Shown piece by piece: positions 13,845-20,784 of a stretch of 22,732 bases of DNA; positions within the stretch are counted from its first letter, which is position 1; each line of letters starts with the position of its first letter. Origin of the DNA: Candidatus Sabulitectum sp. (lineage in GTDB: Bacteria; Fermentibacterota; Fermentibacteria; Fermentibacterales; JCC-6); contig JAOZLN010000004.1 of the NCBI GenBank assembly GCA_029934845.1, positions 1-22,732 of the forward strand, written 5' to 3'. The notes beneath the pieces are model-generated. The model had not been told where the DNA came from. It did no database searches and worked only from the letters and a program-made list of their open reading frames with translations. The position numbers were made by a program, and so were the translations under genes.

Positions 13845-16088
13845 CTAAAGAACCATACATTTTCTTGAGATAAATCCATCGGAACACTCAAGCCGGTATA
13901 TGTAAAGTCCGGCAGGTAGAAATTCGGTGCTCCACTGTACTGTTTGACTACCTTGAACCATTTCACCTTCGCTCAACACCTGAACAACTCTTCCGGACAG
14001 GTCATACACACTAAGTGTTGCCTCTCCGGTGAATGGAAGGCTGAATGTAATTGCAGTGTTCCCCACAACTGGATTTGAAGATGGTTCATTCAGGAAAAAT
14101 GATCCGGTGGATTGCCCATGCCCTATACCGGTTGTTTCCCAGGTAATTGTTGTGCTGGCAGTTGAAGAAAAACCAAATTCCGGACTGACTGCCTCTACAA
14201 GAATGGTTGTTTCAGTCTCTGCAAGAGGTCTTGTTACCTCGGGAACAAAGCATGCGTTGTTTGGTGTTGCCCAGAGAAATGTTCTGCTGTCATCACTGTT
14301 CTCACGGTACACATTGTAGGTGTAAATTTCAGATGCTGAGTGATCCCACTGTAACCTGATGGTTCCCAGAGTATCGTTAACCTGATTGAACTCATCCACA
14401 TAAAGTGATGTTACGCCATCAGGTATATCAACAGAGCCCCTCACAATACCCAGCCTTCCTATATACGCAGCATAGTCGCTGATCGGTGAGCTGGAGGTGA
14501 AGTTGATCGCTGCAACAGCCATGGTTGAACCTGCAAAACTTCCCATATCCAGCTTGAACAGATTCCAGCCGATCTGGACAGCGGCATCTACATCTTCGTA
14601 GTAATAATTATCCGGTGCGGAAGAGAGAGACATGGCAACCTGCATCCCTGAAGCCTGACCGGCAGATTCAGAGAACCAGGCAAGGAGAAGAGTGTCTGTT
14701 GAGGCTATTTCAGCATCCACCTTGTAGAGGTATAGCATTGTCTCGTTTGAACTGTTCAGATCTCCGGATACCTTAAGACAGTTGCCTCCGTAGTAGGAAT
14801 GATCCCAGTCCATTTCCGGATAGAGGGGGGTTCCAGAACTCTCGGTGATCCATCTCCAGGTGGGAAGCACATCCTGCTGGCTGCGGTTATGCCAGTGAAG
14901 TTCCGACAATATCTCTCCGTCTATTGAATAGTGATAACCCTGACCCGTGTTGAAGTTGGTTACAAAAGGGAAAGATGTAATTGGAGTTCTTGCGGCAAAG
15001 TAACAGGCAAGCCCCTTCCATGGATGAGTAGTATCTGTGTTGGAGGGGTCACGGTTGGCGCCACTCCAGAACCTGTTTGCTCTGGTATAGAATGCCTGGT
15101 GACTGGAGGCGTTGCTGTAAGTCCAGTTGGGACAGTAGAAGCCCACTGATGTAACATGATCACCACCTTCGGGGAAAAGAGCATTCCAGTCTGCGCCTGT
15201 GTTGTAGCCGTTTGACTGTACATCTATGCCTGCATACAGCTCATAAGGGCTTCTGCCCAATGATGTTGCCAGATTGGCAGAGTTCTGAAGACCGGCTGCG
15301 CTCCACCAGAAGTTGAGGAACATCCAGTCGGACACAAGATTACCGCCATGCTGGAAAAACCAGTCATTGTTTGCATTCAGAGCATTCTGCCAGCTGATGC
15401 CACCAGATTCAACCATGGAATCATACCACTGGATATCAAGGTCGGAATTATCCTGAATGTAAAGCATGAAGTCACGAACATCCTGAGCAAGCTGGGCATT
15501 GCCTCCGGCGGTCTCCTGATTGATGAACCAGCCGTCAAAACCGTAGTACTCCGTCATCTCTATCAGTTTGTCTGCAACAGGAAATGCTGACCCGCTCTTC
15601 TGAACCAGATCCCACACCCATTGGATCTGCCCTCCATAAGCCACCGGTGGAAGAAATATGGTTCCGTAAACAGGCACACCATTCCTGTGCCCAGCGTCGA
15701 TCACTCCCGGGTTCGGCGCAAGAATAAGACCCTCACCGGAACTGCCGCCCCAGAATGTAAGGTGATCAACATACTGCCAGTAATTGAAAGCATAAACATC
15801 AATACCGGTTCCGCCCTGAGACGAATTGTTGCTGGTTGAAGGGTTCATGATACTAAGAACCCCCACACCACCCTGATCGGTAGTTGCATGAATGTTACAC
15901 TGTGTGTCACCATAGGTTCTTGTCGAAAGCTCTATACCGCTTCTGTTGTAGGGTGCGTCTTCATCTGTGGATGGGGACCAAGAAAGAAGTTCATTGGGAA
16001 ACCAGTATGAGGCAAAAGGCTGCCCGGGCAGCTCTTCCGCCAACCCCGACCCCGCCATAAGAATTGTCATGAACAAAACAGCTCTCAT
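13845..16088 (-). CDS. secreted GH85 endo-beta-N-acetylglucosaminidase
   Basis: 747 residues. The signal peptide is about 1-17 (MRAVLFMTILMAGSGLA). The GH85 barrel covers about 25-380. YYGFDGWFINQE holds N190 and E192, the Asn and Glu pair of GH85 enzymes, which cleave the chitobiose core of N-glycans by substrate-assisted catalysis. Other GH85-like blocks are YVDHLTFWGG, VPVYGTIFLPP and DIQWYDSMVESGGISWQNALN. A beta-sandwich (about 440-560), a fibronectin-III-like region (about 565-660) and a C-terminal sorting or FlgD-like domain (672-747, ending GLYIYRLECSDGFISRKCMVL in outline) follow. The last is typical of cargo secreted to or displayed on the surface. ATG 16088 overlaps the 58-residue ORF by ATGA; AAGGGA lies 8 bases upstream. 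Confidence 0.9.
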   Translation of the reverse strand: MRAVLFMTILMAGSGLAEELPGQPFASYWFPNELLSWSPSTDEDAPYNRSGIELSTRTYGDTQCNIHATTDQGGVGVLSIMNPSTSNNSSQGGTGIDVYAFNYWQYVDHLTFWGGSSGEGLILAPNPGVIDAGHRNGVPVYGTIFLPPVAYGGQIQWVWDLVQKSGSAFPVADKLIEMTEYYGFDGWFINQETAGGNAQLAQDVRDFMLYIQDNSDLDIQWYDSMVESGGISWQNALNANNDWFFQHGGNLVSDWMFLNFWWSAAGLQNSANLATSLGRSPYELYAGIDVQSNGYNTGADWNALFPEGGDHVTSVGFYCPNWTYSNASSHQAFYTRANRFWSGANRDPSNTDTTHPWKGLACYFAARTPITSFPFVTNFNTGQGYHYSIDGEILSELHWHNRSQQDVLPTWRWITESSGTPLYPEMDWDHSYYGGNCLKVSGDLNSSNETMLYLYKVDAEIASTDTLLLAWFSESAGQASGMQVAMSLSSAPDNYYYEDVDAAVQIGWNLFKLDMGSFAGSTMAVAAINFTSSSPISDYAAYIGRLGIVRGSVDIPDGVTSLYVDEFNQVNDTLGTIRLQWDHSASEIYTYNVYRENSDDSRTFLWATPNNACFVPEVTRPLAETETTILVEAVSPEFGFSSTASTTITWETTGIGHGQSTGSFFLNEPSSNPVVGNTAITFSLPFTGEATLSVYDLSGRVVQVLSEGEMVQGSQTVQWSTEFLPAGLYIYRLECSDGFISRKCMVL

Positions 16089-16261
16089 ATTATCAATCCC
16101 TTCTTTGCTTCTTTTCTTGCCCTGGCGGAAACTACGGAACCGGGACCGTCAGATCGGGACACAGCAACTGCTACATCTTTACCTAGTGCTCTGTACGCCT
16201 TAATACTTCGGTATAATGCGCCGCTATCCTGAGTTCCAGCAAGGCACTGGTTTATGCGCAT
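16085..16261 (-). CDS. possible small protein, 58 residues, upstream of GH85
   Basis: Not recognised. ATG 16261 opens a frame of 58 codons ending in a TGA that overlaps the GH85 ATG as ATGA, the junction most used in this window. The product (MRINQCLAGT to KEAKKGLII) has a helix-like middle (GALYRSIKAYRALGKDVAVA) and a basic C-terminal part (SARARKEAKKG), so nucleic-acid binding is conceivable. The Shine-Dalgarno is weak. The start codon lies in the 3' arm of an RNA hairpin, which would restrain initiation. It might instead be a leader ORF or chance open frame in front of GH85. Confidence 0.38.
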   Translation of the reverse strand: MRINQCLAGTQDSGALYRSIKAYRALGKDVAVAVSRSDGPGSVVSARARKEAKKGLII

Positions 16262-16318
16262 AGCACACCGCTATGTTATTGAACCAGTAACGCTGCTGGC
16301 GCTCTGGAGAGCCAGCAG
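16236..16318 (-). other. nested inverted repeat with alternative pairings
   Basis: One structure pairs 16236-16241/16294-16299, 16246-16252/16282-16288 and 16259-16264/16270-16275 (6, 7 and 6 perfect pairs) with near-symmetric internal loops. It forms a 64-base hairpin. A second hairpin pairs 16293-16300 with 16311-16318 (8 perfect pairs). Both use 16294-16299, so they exclude each other, as in attenuators and riboswitches. It begins 11 bases after the stop of the 45-residue ORF and includes the start codon of the 58-residue ORF. No U-run follows either stem. Confidence 0.55.
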
Positions 16319-16329
16319 AATGCGAAGAT

Positions 16330-16467
16330 TTAGGGTATACAGAGTACTACTTCTTCCACAACATCTGTAACCATTGAATGCAGGGTGTATGTGGGTGTTT
16401 CAATTACTCTTACAACATTCGGATCTCCATCGGCCCACTTTGACACATACATGGTGTTGAATTTCAT
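16330..16467 (-). CDS. probable small protein, 45 residues, coupled to tadA
   Basis: Not recognised. ATG 16467 overlaps the tadA stop in the ATGA form, and the frame runs 45 codons to a TAA at 16330-16332. The product begins MKFNTMYVSKWADGDPNVVR and ends VVEEVVLCIP. It is mildly acidic, with a lone Cys near the C-terminus and no signal or membrane segment. The amino-acid mix and the coupled start support a real gene. Its shortness and lack of a known family keep it uncertain. It could be a regulatory leader for the structured RNA that follows. Confidence 0.5.
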   Translation of the reverse strand: MKFNTMYVSKWADGDPNVVRVIETPTYTLHSMVTDVVEEVVLCIP

Positions 16468-16928
16468 TTCTTTGTCTTTCTGCGTCTGCTCCGGAAAAAC
16501 TCCTTGAGCATCCTTGCGGAATCCTCTGCAAGAACACCACCCTGCACCTGGGGATAGTGATTCAGATGCTGCATCTCGAGTAGATTGGTTACCGACCCGA
16601 AGGCTCCAAACCTTTTATCCCATGCTCCGTAAACAACATTGGGGATCCGGGACACAAGAATTAACCCAGCACACATAACGCATGGTTCAAGGGTAGCATA
16701 AAGAGTACAGTCTTCCAGTCGCCAATCTCCCCTGACCCTGCAGGCGGCATTTATTACCAGACACTCGGCATGTGACTGTGGCATGTGCAGTTCTGCTGTG
16801 CGATTTGAATCTCTGAAGATCTCTCCGTCCCCGGTAACAAGAACAGCACCAACAGGCACTTCGCCCCTGGAGAGGGCTTTCTCTGCCTCCTCCAGAGCCA
16901 TTTTCATGTACTTCCTGTGCAGTTTCAC
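16464..16928 (-). CDS. tadA: tRNA-specific adenosine deaminase
   Basis: 154 residues, normal for TadA. Zn site H53-A-E55 (SHAEC, with E55 as proton shuttle) plus C83-x2-C86 in EPCVMCAG. Family-typical PVGAV and NRTAELHMPQSHAE are present. It converts A34 to inosine at the wobble position of tRNA-Arg(ACG). The C-terminal SRRRKTKK is a basic tail, as expected for tRNA binding. ATG 16928 overlaps the peptidase stop by ATGA, and its own stop overlaps the next small ORF in the same way. Confidence 0.94.
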   Translation of the reverse strand: MKLHRKYMKMALEEAEKALSRGEVPVGAVLVTGDGEIFRDSNRTAELHMPQSHAECLVINAACRVRGDWRLEDCTLYATLEPCVMCAGLILVSRIPNVVYGAWDKRFGAFGSVTNLLEMQHLNHYPQVQGGVLAEDSARMLKEFFRSRRRKTKK

Positions 16929-18175
16929 TTCCCGGCCATCAGTGCTTCTATTTCGTCAGGAGTTTTGGGAAGATCCGCCGAAAGAAATGTGTTCTCGGTC
17001 TCTCCCACAAGAACATCATCTTCTATTCGTATCCCGATACCTTCCTCAACACTGTAAAAACCCGGTTCAATTGTGAATACCATACCAGGGGCAATGGGAA
17101 TATCCGAAACATTCTCATCGTGGGTATCGAGACCCAGGTGATGACCAATACCATGGTAGTAGAAATTGCTGATCTCTTCCGGCTCTTTTATTTCACCCCT
17201 CCGGATCATTATCTCTTTGTAAGCTTCAAGCACCTGATCATTCCACTCTCTGTGAAGCTTTCCCGGGCGAAGCAGCTCATTGGCCTTTGTCTGTATTTCC
17301 AGAACCATTTCCATAAGTTCCCTCTGCCGTGGAGTGTATTTCCCATTCACGGGGATGGTCCTGGTTATGTCTGAACAGTAGAGGTTCTTCATGGCTCCGT
17401 GATCAACAAGAAGCAGCTCTCCATCTGAAAGATCGGCATCATTACTAACGTAGTGAAGGCAGGTAGCTCTGCTGCCTCCGGCAACAATTGCTGAAAACGC
17501 AGGAGTCTTCTCTCCTTCTTTTGCCCATTCGTATATCAGTTCCGCTTCAAACTCCCTCTCATTCATCCCTGGAGCAAGTTTTTTTGCTGCAGCTTCAAAA
17601 CCCTTTCTGGTAAGAGCGATTGCCGCTTTCATAGTCTCAATTTCTGATTCGTCCTTGATCATTCTCAAGCTGAATATTTTGTCGGATATGCTCTGCACAT
17701 CAAGTCCGGGGAAGTGGGTTTTGAAATTGTTCACATAAGAAAGTCTCTTCCCTGGAGATCCCTCAAGGCCACAGTTGTGCCAGTCAAAATAGAATCTGTT
17801 CAGTCTTTCCCGGGAGACAAGTTTATTCAGAAACTTGTCCTCTCCGCCGGAAAAACGGATATCTTGTATACCACTGTTCTCTTGAGCCTGTTCTTTGGTG
17901 AGAACCGTTCCATACCATTTTGCATATGCTTCATCATATGGAGAAATGTACAGGCATTCCTTTGGCTCGCGGCCTTTAAGCCTCCACATTACAAGGCAGG
18001 AATTCTCCTGATCGATCCCTGTAAGGTAATAAAGATTTCTGGATGGTGTGTAGTTATACATCCCGTCAGCACTGGTTGGTTTGGAAGAAGATGCCTGTAT
18101 TACAACACAGTAGTCTCCTTCTATCATGTCTATAAGGCTGGTGCGGCGAGATGAATATTTTTCTGAGGGGTTCAT
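16925..18175 (-). CDS. pepP: M24 aminopeptidase P (Xaa-Pro aminopeptidase)
   Basis: 416 residues. The N-terminal AMP_N domain (about 5-135, with NLYYLTGIDQENSCLVMW) precedes a pita-bread M24 domain. Metal ligands are D258 (LLLVDHGAM), D269 (YCSDITRT), H345 (HGIGHHLGLDTHD), E370 (TIEPGFY) and E385 (GIRIEDDV), a full two-metal set. It removes N-terminal residues before Pro in the cytosol. The start at 18175 is 2 bases after the nitroreductase stop. Confidence 0.93.
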   Translation of the reverse strand: MNPSEKYSSRRTSLIDMIEGDYCVVIQASSSKPTSADGMYNYTPSRNLYYLTGIDQENSCLVMWRLKGREPKECLYISPYDEAYAKWYGTVLTKEQAQENSGIQDIRFSGGEDKFLNKLVSRERLNRFYFDWHNCGLEGSPGKRLSYVNNFKTHFPGLDVQSISDKIFSLRMIKDESEIETMKAAIALTRKGFEAAAKKLAPGMNEREFEAELIYEWAKEGEKTPAFSAIVAGGSRATCLHYVSNDADLSDGELLLVDHGAMKNLYCSDITRTIPVNGKYTPRQRELMEMVLEIQTKANELLRPGKLHREWNDQVLEAYKEIMIRRGEIKEPEEISNFYYHGIGHHLGLDTHDENVSDIPIAPGMVFTIEPGFYSVEEGIGIRIEDDVLVGETENTFLSADLPKTPDEIEALMAGK

Positions 18176-18177
18176 TG

Positions 18178-18744
18178 TTATCCTTTCAGTATAAGTGTTT
18201 CCAGCGAGAGCTTCGGCACATGATGTACTCCATTCTGGTCCCGCCAGTATCTTATTTCATCATTGTCTTTCTCCAGTAATACGCTTTCCCCCGGATAACC
18301 AAGTGCAATCACAAGTTCCGGCTTGTATCCCGGGGCAGGAGCAACACTATCTGTTAAACCCCTGTCAAAGTTGAGCAGCATACAGCTGCCTATTCCGGCC
18401 CCGGAAGCCGCAAGAACTATGTAAGATGCTACTATACCAACATCTATCCCGGTAAAAGATTTTTCCGCCTCCGGTGCATGAACAACTATGTAAGCTGATG
18501 GTCTTTTCCCAGGTTCGGGGCCGCTCCAGTCTGCAAGATAGCCAGCCCAACCGATGCCGGAAAACAAAACTAGTTTTTCCCTCTTGTCGGTGACAATACT
18601 GAATCGAAGCCTCTGCAAATTTGAAGCACAGGGAGCAAGACCAGCAACATTGATCATCTCTCTCAGCTTCTCAGCAGGAATTGTTCTTTCCTCCTGAAAC
18701 TGTCTGTAGCTTCTTGTCTTTTCCGATAATTCTGTAAAATTCAT
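18178..18744 (-). CDS. nitroreductase-family flavoprotein
   Basis: 188 residues from ATG 18744 (GGGGAG 5 bases upstream; the longer frame to 18813 crosses the terminator of the neighbouring gene and is not used). RSYR at 11-14 and PCASNLQRLRFSIV at 38-51 match the FMN-binding start of nitroreductases (RSxRxF and PSxxNxQPWxF). The GIDVGIVASYIVLAASGAGIGSCML block is the family helix, and PELVIALGYPGE is the C-terminal FMN-side motif. It would be an NAD(P)H-dependent reductase; the substrate is unknown. It is the first gene of the long train. Confidence 0.87.
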   Translation of the reverse strand: MNFTELSEKTRSYRQFQEERTIPAEKLREMINVAGLAPCASNLQRLRFSIVTDKREKLVLFSGIGWAGYLADWSGPEPGKRPSAYIVVHAPEAEKSFTGIDVGIVASYIVLAASGAGIGSCMLLNFDRGLTDSVAPAPGYKPELVIALGYPGESVLLEKDNDEIRYWRDQNGVHHVPKLSLETLILKG

Positions 18745-18790
18745 GTGGACTCCCCGTAATTGAGAAATAGCCTGCAAGCTCCAATATAGC

Positions 18791-18821
18791 AAAAGGGGCA
18801 TGACTTTCGTCACACCCCTTT
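18791..18821 (-). terminator. intrinsic terminator after hsp20
   Basis: On the - strand a GGGG/CCCC-based stem of 10 pairs (two G-U) is closed by a GAAA tetraloop and followed by TTTT. It lies 17 bases past the hsp20 stop. Confidence 0.85.
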
Positions 18822-18837
18822 ACTTCAGACAGAATGA

Positions 18838-19263
18838 TCAGTCCTTGATCTGAATCTTTCGATGAAGAGCCTTCTCTTCCTTGGGAATGGTGATGGAAAG
18901 AACACCATCCTTGAAAGATGCATCAGCCTCGTCAGCTTTCATCTCGGACGGCAGAGTAAAACTGCGCACAAATGAGCCATACCTGAACTCTCTTCTGTGC
19001 CAGGTGTCACCCTTCTGTTCTTCATCCATCTTCTTTTCACCGCGAATGGTGAGAACGCCACTGGAAACCTCAATATCGATATCTTCTCGCGGGATACCGG
19101 GAAGTTCTACATTGAACCGGATGGAATCACCCTTTTCGCAGATATCAACTGCTGGTGCCCACTGAGAATCTGTCTCCTCTGTGTTATCAGGCCACAGCCC
19201 GTCAACAAGGCTTCCCATGGATCTGGCCATATCGTAAGGCATCATCTTTCTTCTGTATATCAT
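18838..19263 (-). CDS. small heat-shock protein (Hsp20/alpha-crystallin)
   Basis: 141 residues from ATG 19263, which has GGAG 7 bases upstream; the extra open frame to 19347 is not used. The alpha-crystallin domain spans about 41-133: WAPAVDICEKGDSIRFNVEL, PGIPREDIDIEVSSGVLTIRG, EKKMDEE, then FRYGSFVRSFTLPSEM and DGVLSITIPKEE. The C-terminal IQI is the I-x-I motif that docks neighbouring subunits in sHSP oligomers. It is an ATP-independent holdase chaperone. It is monocistronic, with its own terminator. No CIRCE element is seen upstream. Confidence 0.94.
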   Translation of the reverse strand: MIYRRKMMPYDMARSMGSLVDGLWPDNTEETDSQWAPAVDICEKGDSIRFNVELPGIPREDIDIEVSSGVLTIRGEKKMDEEQKGDTWHRREFRYGSFVRSFTLPSEMKADEADASFKDGVLSITIPKEEKALHRKIQIKD

Positions 19264-19422
19264 TACCTTTCTCCTTTCTTCCCTTTTCAGGGGTTGTCTT
19301 TGCACTATCCTTATGCATAGACCTTGCCAGAACAGAAGTAACGGCATTTATATTGTTGTCAACAAGAGCGTTAGGACTTTGAGTACAATTCAACTTTCCA
19401 GTCAATTGTGGTCTAAAAACAT

Positions 19423-19458
19423 AAAAGAGCGCCAGAATGGTGTGCCATTCTGACGCTC
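19423..19458 (-). terminator. intrinsic terminator after tldE
   Basis: On the - strand, GAGCG/CGCTC (19427-19431/19454-19458) and CAGAATGG/CCATTCTG (19433-19440/19445-19452), with one mismatch between them and a TGTG-type loop, are followed by a T-rich run. It lies 18 bases past the tldE stop. Confidence 0.9.
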
Positions 19459-19476
19459 ACTGAGGTATACGCTGTT

Positions 19477-20784
19477 CTATGAACCTACTACACTTATGTC
19501 GTCAAGAAGGATTGATGGATTCTCATACATGCTGTCTGTGTAATAAGGAGCATTTTCAACAGCAATGGCTTTTGAAAGCATCTCATAGATATTGCCGGCC
19601 ATCATTGCATCTTTGACCCTGCCCACGACTTTTCCGTTCTCAACATACAATCCAGGGTTCAAGCCAATGGAAAGATCACCGTTAAGAATGTTTCCAGAGT
19701 GTGCTCCAAGAGCTCCAAACAGTATCACGCCGCGGTCCATCATGGCAAGCATCTCTTCAAATGATTTGCTTCCCAGGGAGAAAGTAGCGTGGGAAAGGCT
19801 GGGAGCAGGACTCATCGCAACCTTTTCGCCGCCCCACATTCCACCCCGGAAACCTGTTCCAAGAGGAGCTGTTTTCATTTTTGAAGCGTAATCAAGATTG
19901 TTGTAAACAGTTTTGAATACGCCATTCTCAAAGATGGGAACACGGTGGGTCTTAATTCCCTCATCATCGAAGGATCTTCTGCCGGTTTTCCCTTCTGTTG
20001 GATCACTCACCAGTGAGATCAGAGGAGAAACAACCAGTGAATCAACCTTGTTCAAAAGCGGGGAAACCTTTTCGTAGAAATACTTTGCCGAAGAAGCAAC
20101 CCCAAGCCTCCAGGTAAGTGCATACATTGAATCCGGGGTGAAAAGAACTTTCATTCTGCTGTCACCGATCTCTACTTCCGGCAGAGAACTGTGGAAAAAA
20201 TCTACCGTTCTGTTCACATCAGAAACACAGGGTTCAGCATCTGACACCCCCATAAATATGTTTCGAATGCCGGAACTTGTTCCAGGATAGATCATTTGTC
20301 CCATGCTGTAAACTGTTGATTCCTTCTGACGAAGATCTGAACCTGAAGTGTTAAGTATTCTGAGCTCAGAAGTACCGCAACCGGCTGCAGCTTCAAAAAC
20401 ACCTTCGTTCATCTGGCCATAAAGCTCTTCTACCTGTTCTACATTCTTTCTGATTTCCGGGAAACTCATATCCTCTACTGCGTCATCATAGTCATCAGAA
20501 ATTGATATCGAACCGGCATCGGGGAAATCGTAAAGAGCTTCAACACCTGCATCAAGGGATGACAAAGCATTGGCTATAAGTTCTTCCCTGTCGATAAGGT
20601 TCTTGGTGTAGGCAAAACCCAGTTTGCCGTCTTTGAGTATTCTAAGAGACACTCCGGATTGAATGGAAGCAGATACTTCACTGACAGCTCCATTTACCTT
20701 GTTCATGCTCAGAGATTTTTCTCTGATGCTGTATACTTCGGCCTTAAGTCCCTTTGCAGCAGCGATCTTAAGCAGCTTTTCCAT
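19477..20784 (-). CDS. tldE: TldE/PmbA-family subunit of the TldD-TldE protease
   Basis: 435 residues from ATG 20784. The start overlaps the tldD TAA by one base (TAATG) and has GGGAGG upstream; the longer frame to 20868 lies inside tldD. The family blocks RILKDGKLGFAYT, FDDEGIKTHRVPIFENGV, LDYASKM, HSGNILNGDLSIGLNPGLYVENG and GRVKDAMMAGNIYEML are clear. No HExxxH is present, as expected for the non-catalytic partner that forms the chamber with TldD. In E. coli the pair completes microcin B17 and degrades CcdA; its general role is removal of unfolded or modified peptides. Confidence 0.93.
   Translation of the reverse strand: MEKLLKIAAAKGLKAEVYSIREKSLSMNKVNGAVSEVSASIQSGVSLRILKDGKLGFAYTKNLIDREELIANALSSLDAGVEALYDFPDAGSISISDDYDDAVEDMSFPEIRKNVEQVEELYGQMNEGVFEAAAGCGTSELRILNTSGSDLRQKESTVYSMGQMIYPGTSSGIRNIFMGVSDAEPCVSDVNRTVDFFHSSLPEVEIGDSRMKVLFTPDSMYALTWRLGVASSAKYFYEKVSPLLNKVDSLVVSPLISLVSDPTEGKTGRRSFDDEGIKTHRVPIFENGVFKTVYNNLDYASKMKTAPLGTGFRGGMWGGEKVAMSPAPSLSHATFSLGSKSFEEMLAMMDRGVILFGALGAHSGNILNGDLSIGLNPGLYVENGKVVGRVKDAMMAGNIYEMLSKAIAVENAPYYTDSMYENPSILLDDISVVGS

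Noticed and set aside
16236..16318. tRNA gene
   Set aside because: The stems are nested rather than cloverleaf, and no acceptor stem or T-arm consensus can be placed.
16293..16318. Intrinsic terminator
   Set aside because: A good 8-pair stem but no U-run on either strand.
19264..19420. CIRCE heat-shock element
   Set aside because: No TTAGCACTC and matching inverted arm in the hsp20 upstream region; only the short TTGTTG palindrome is seen.
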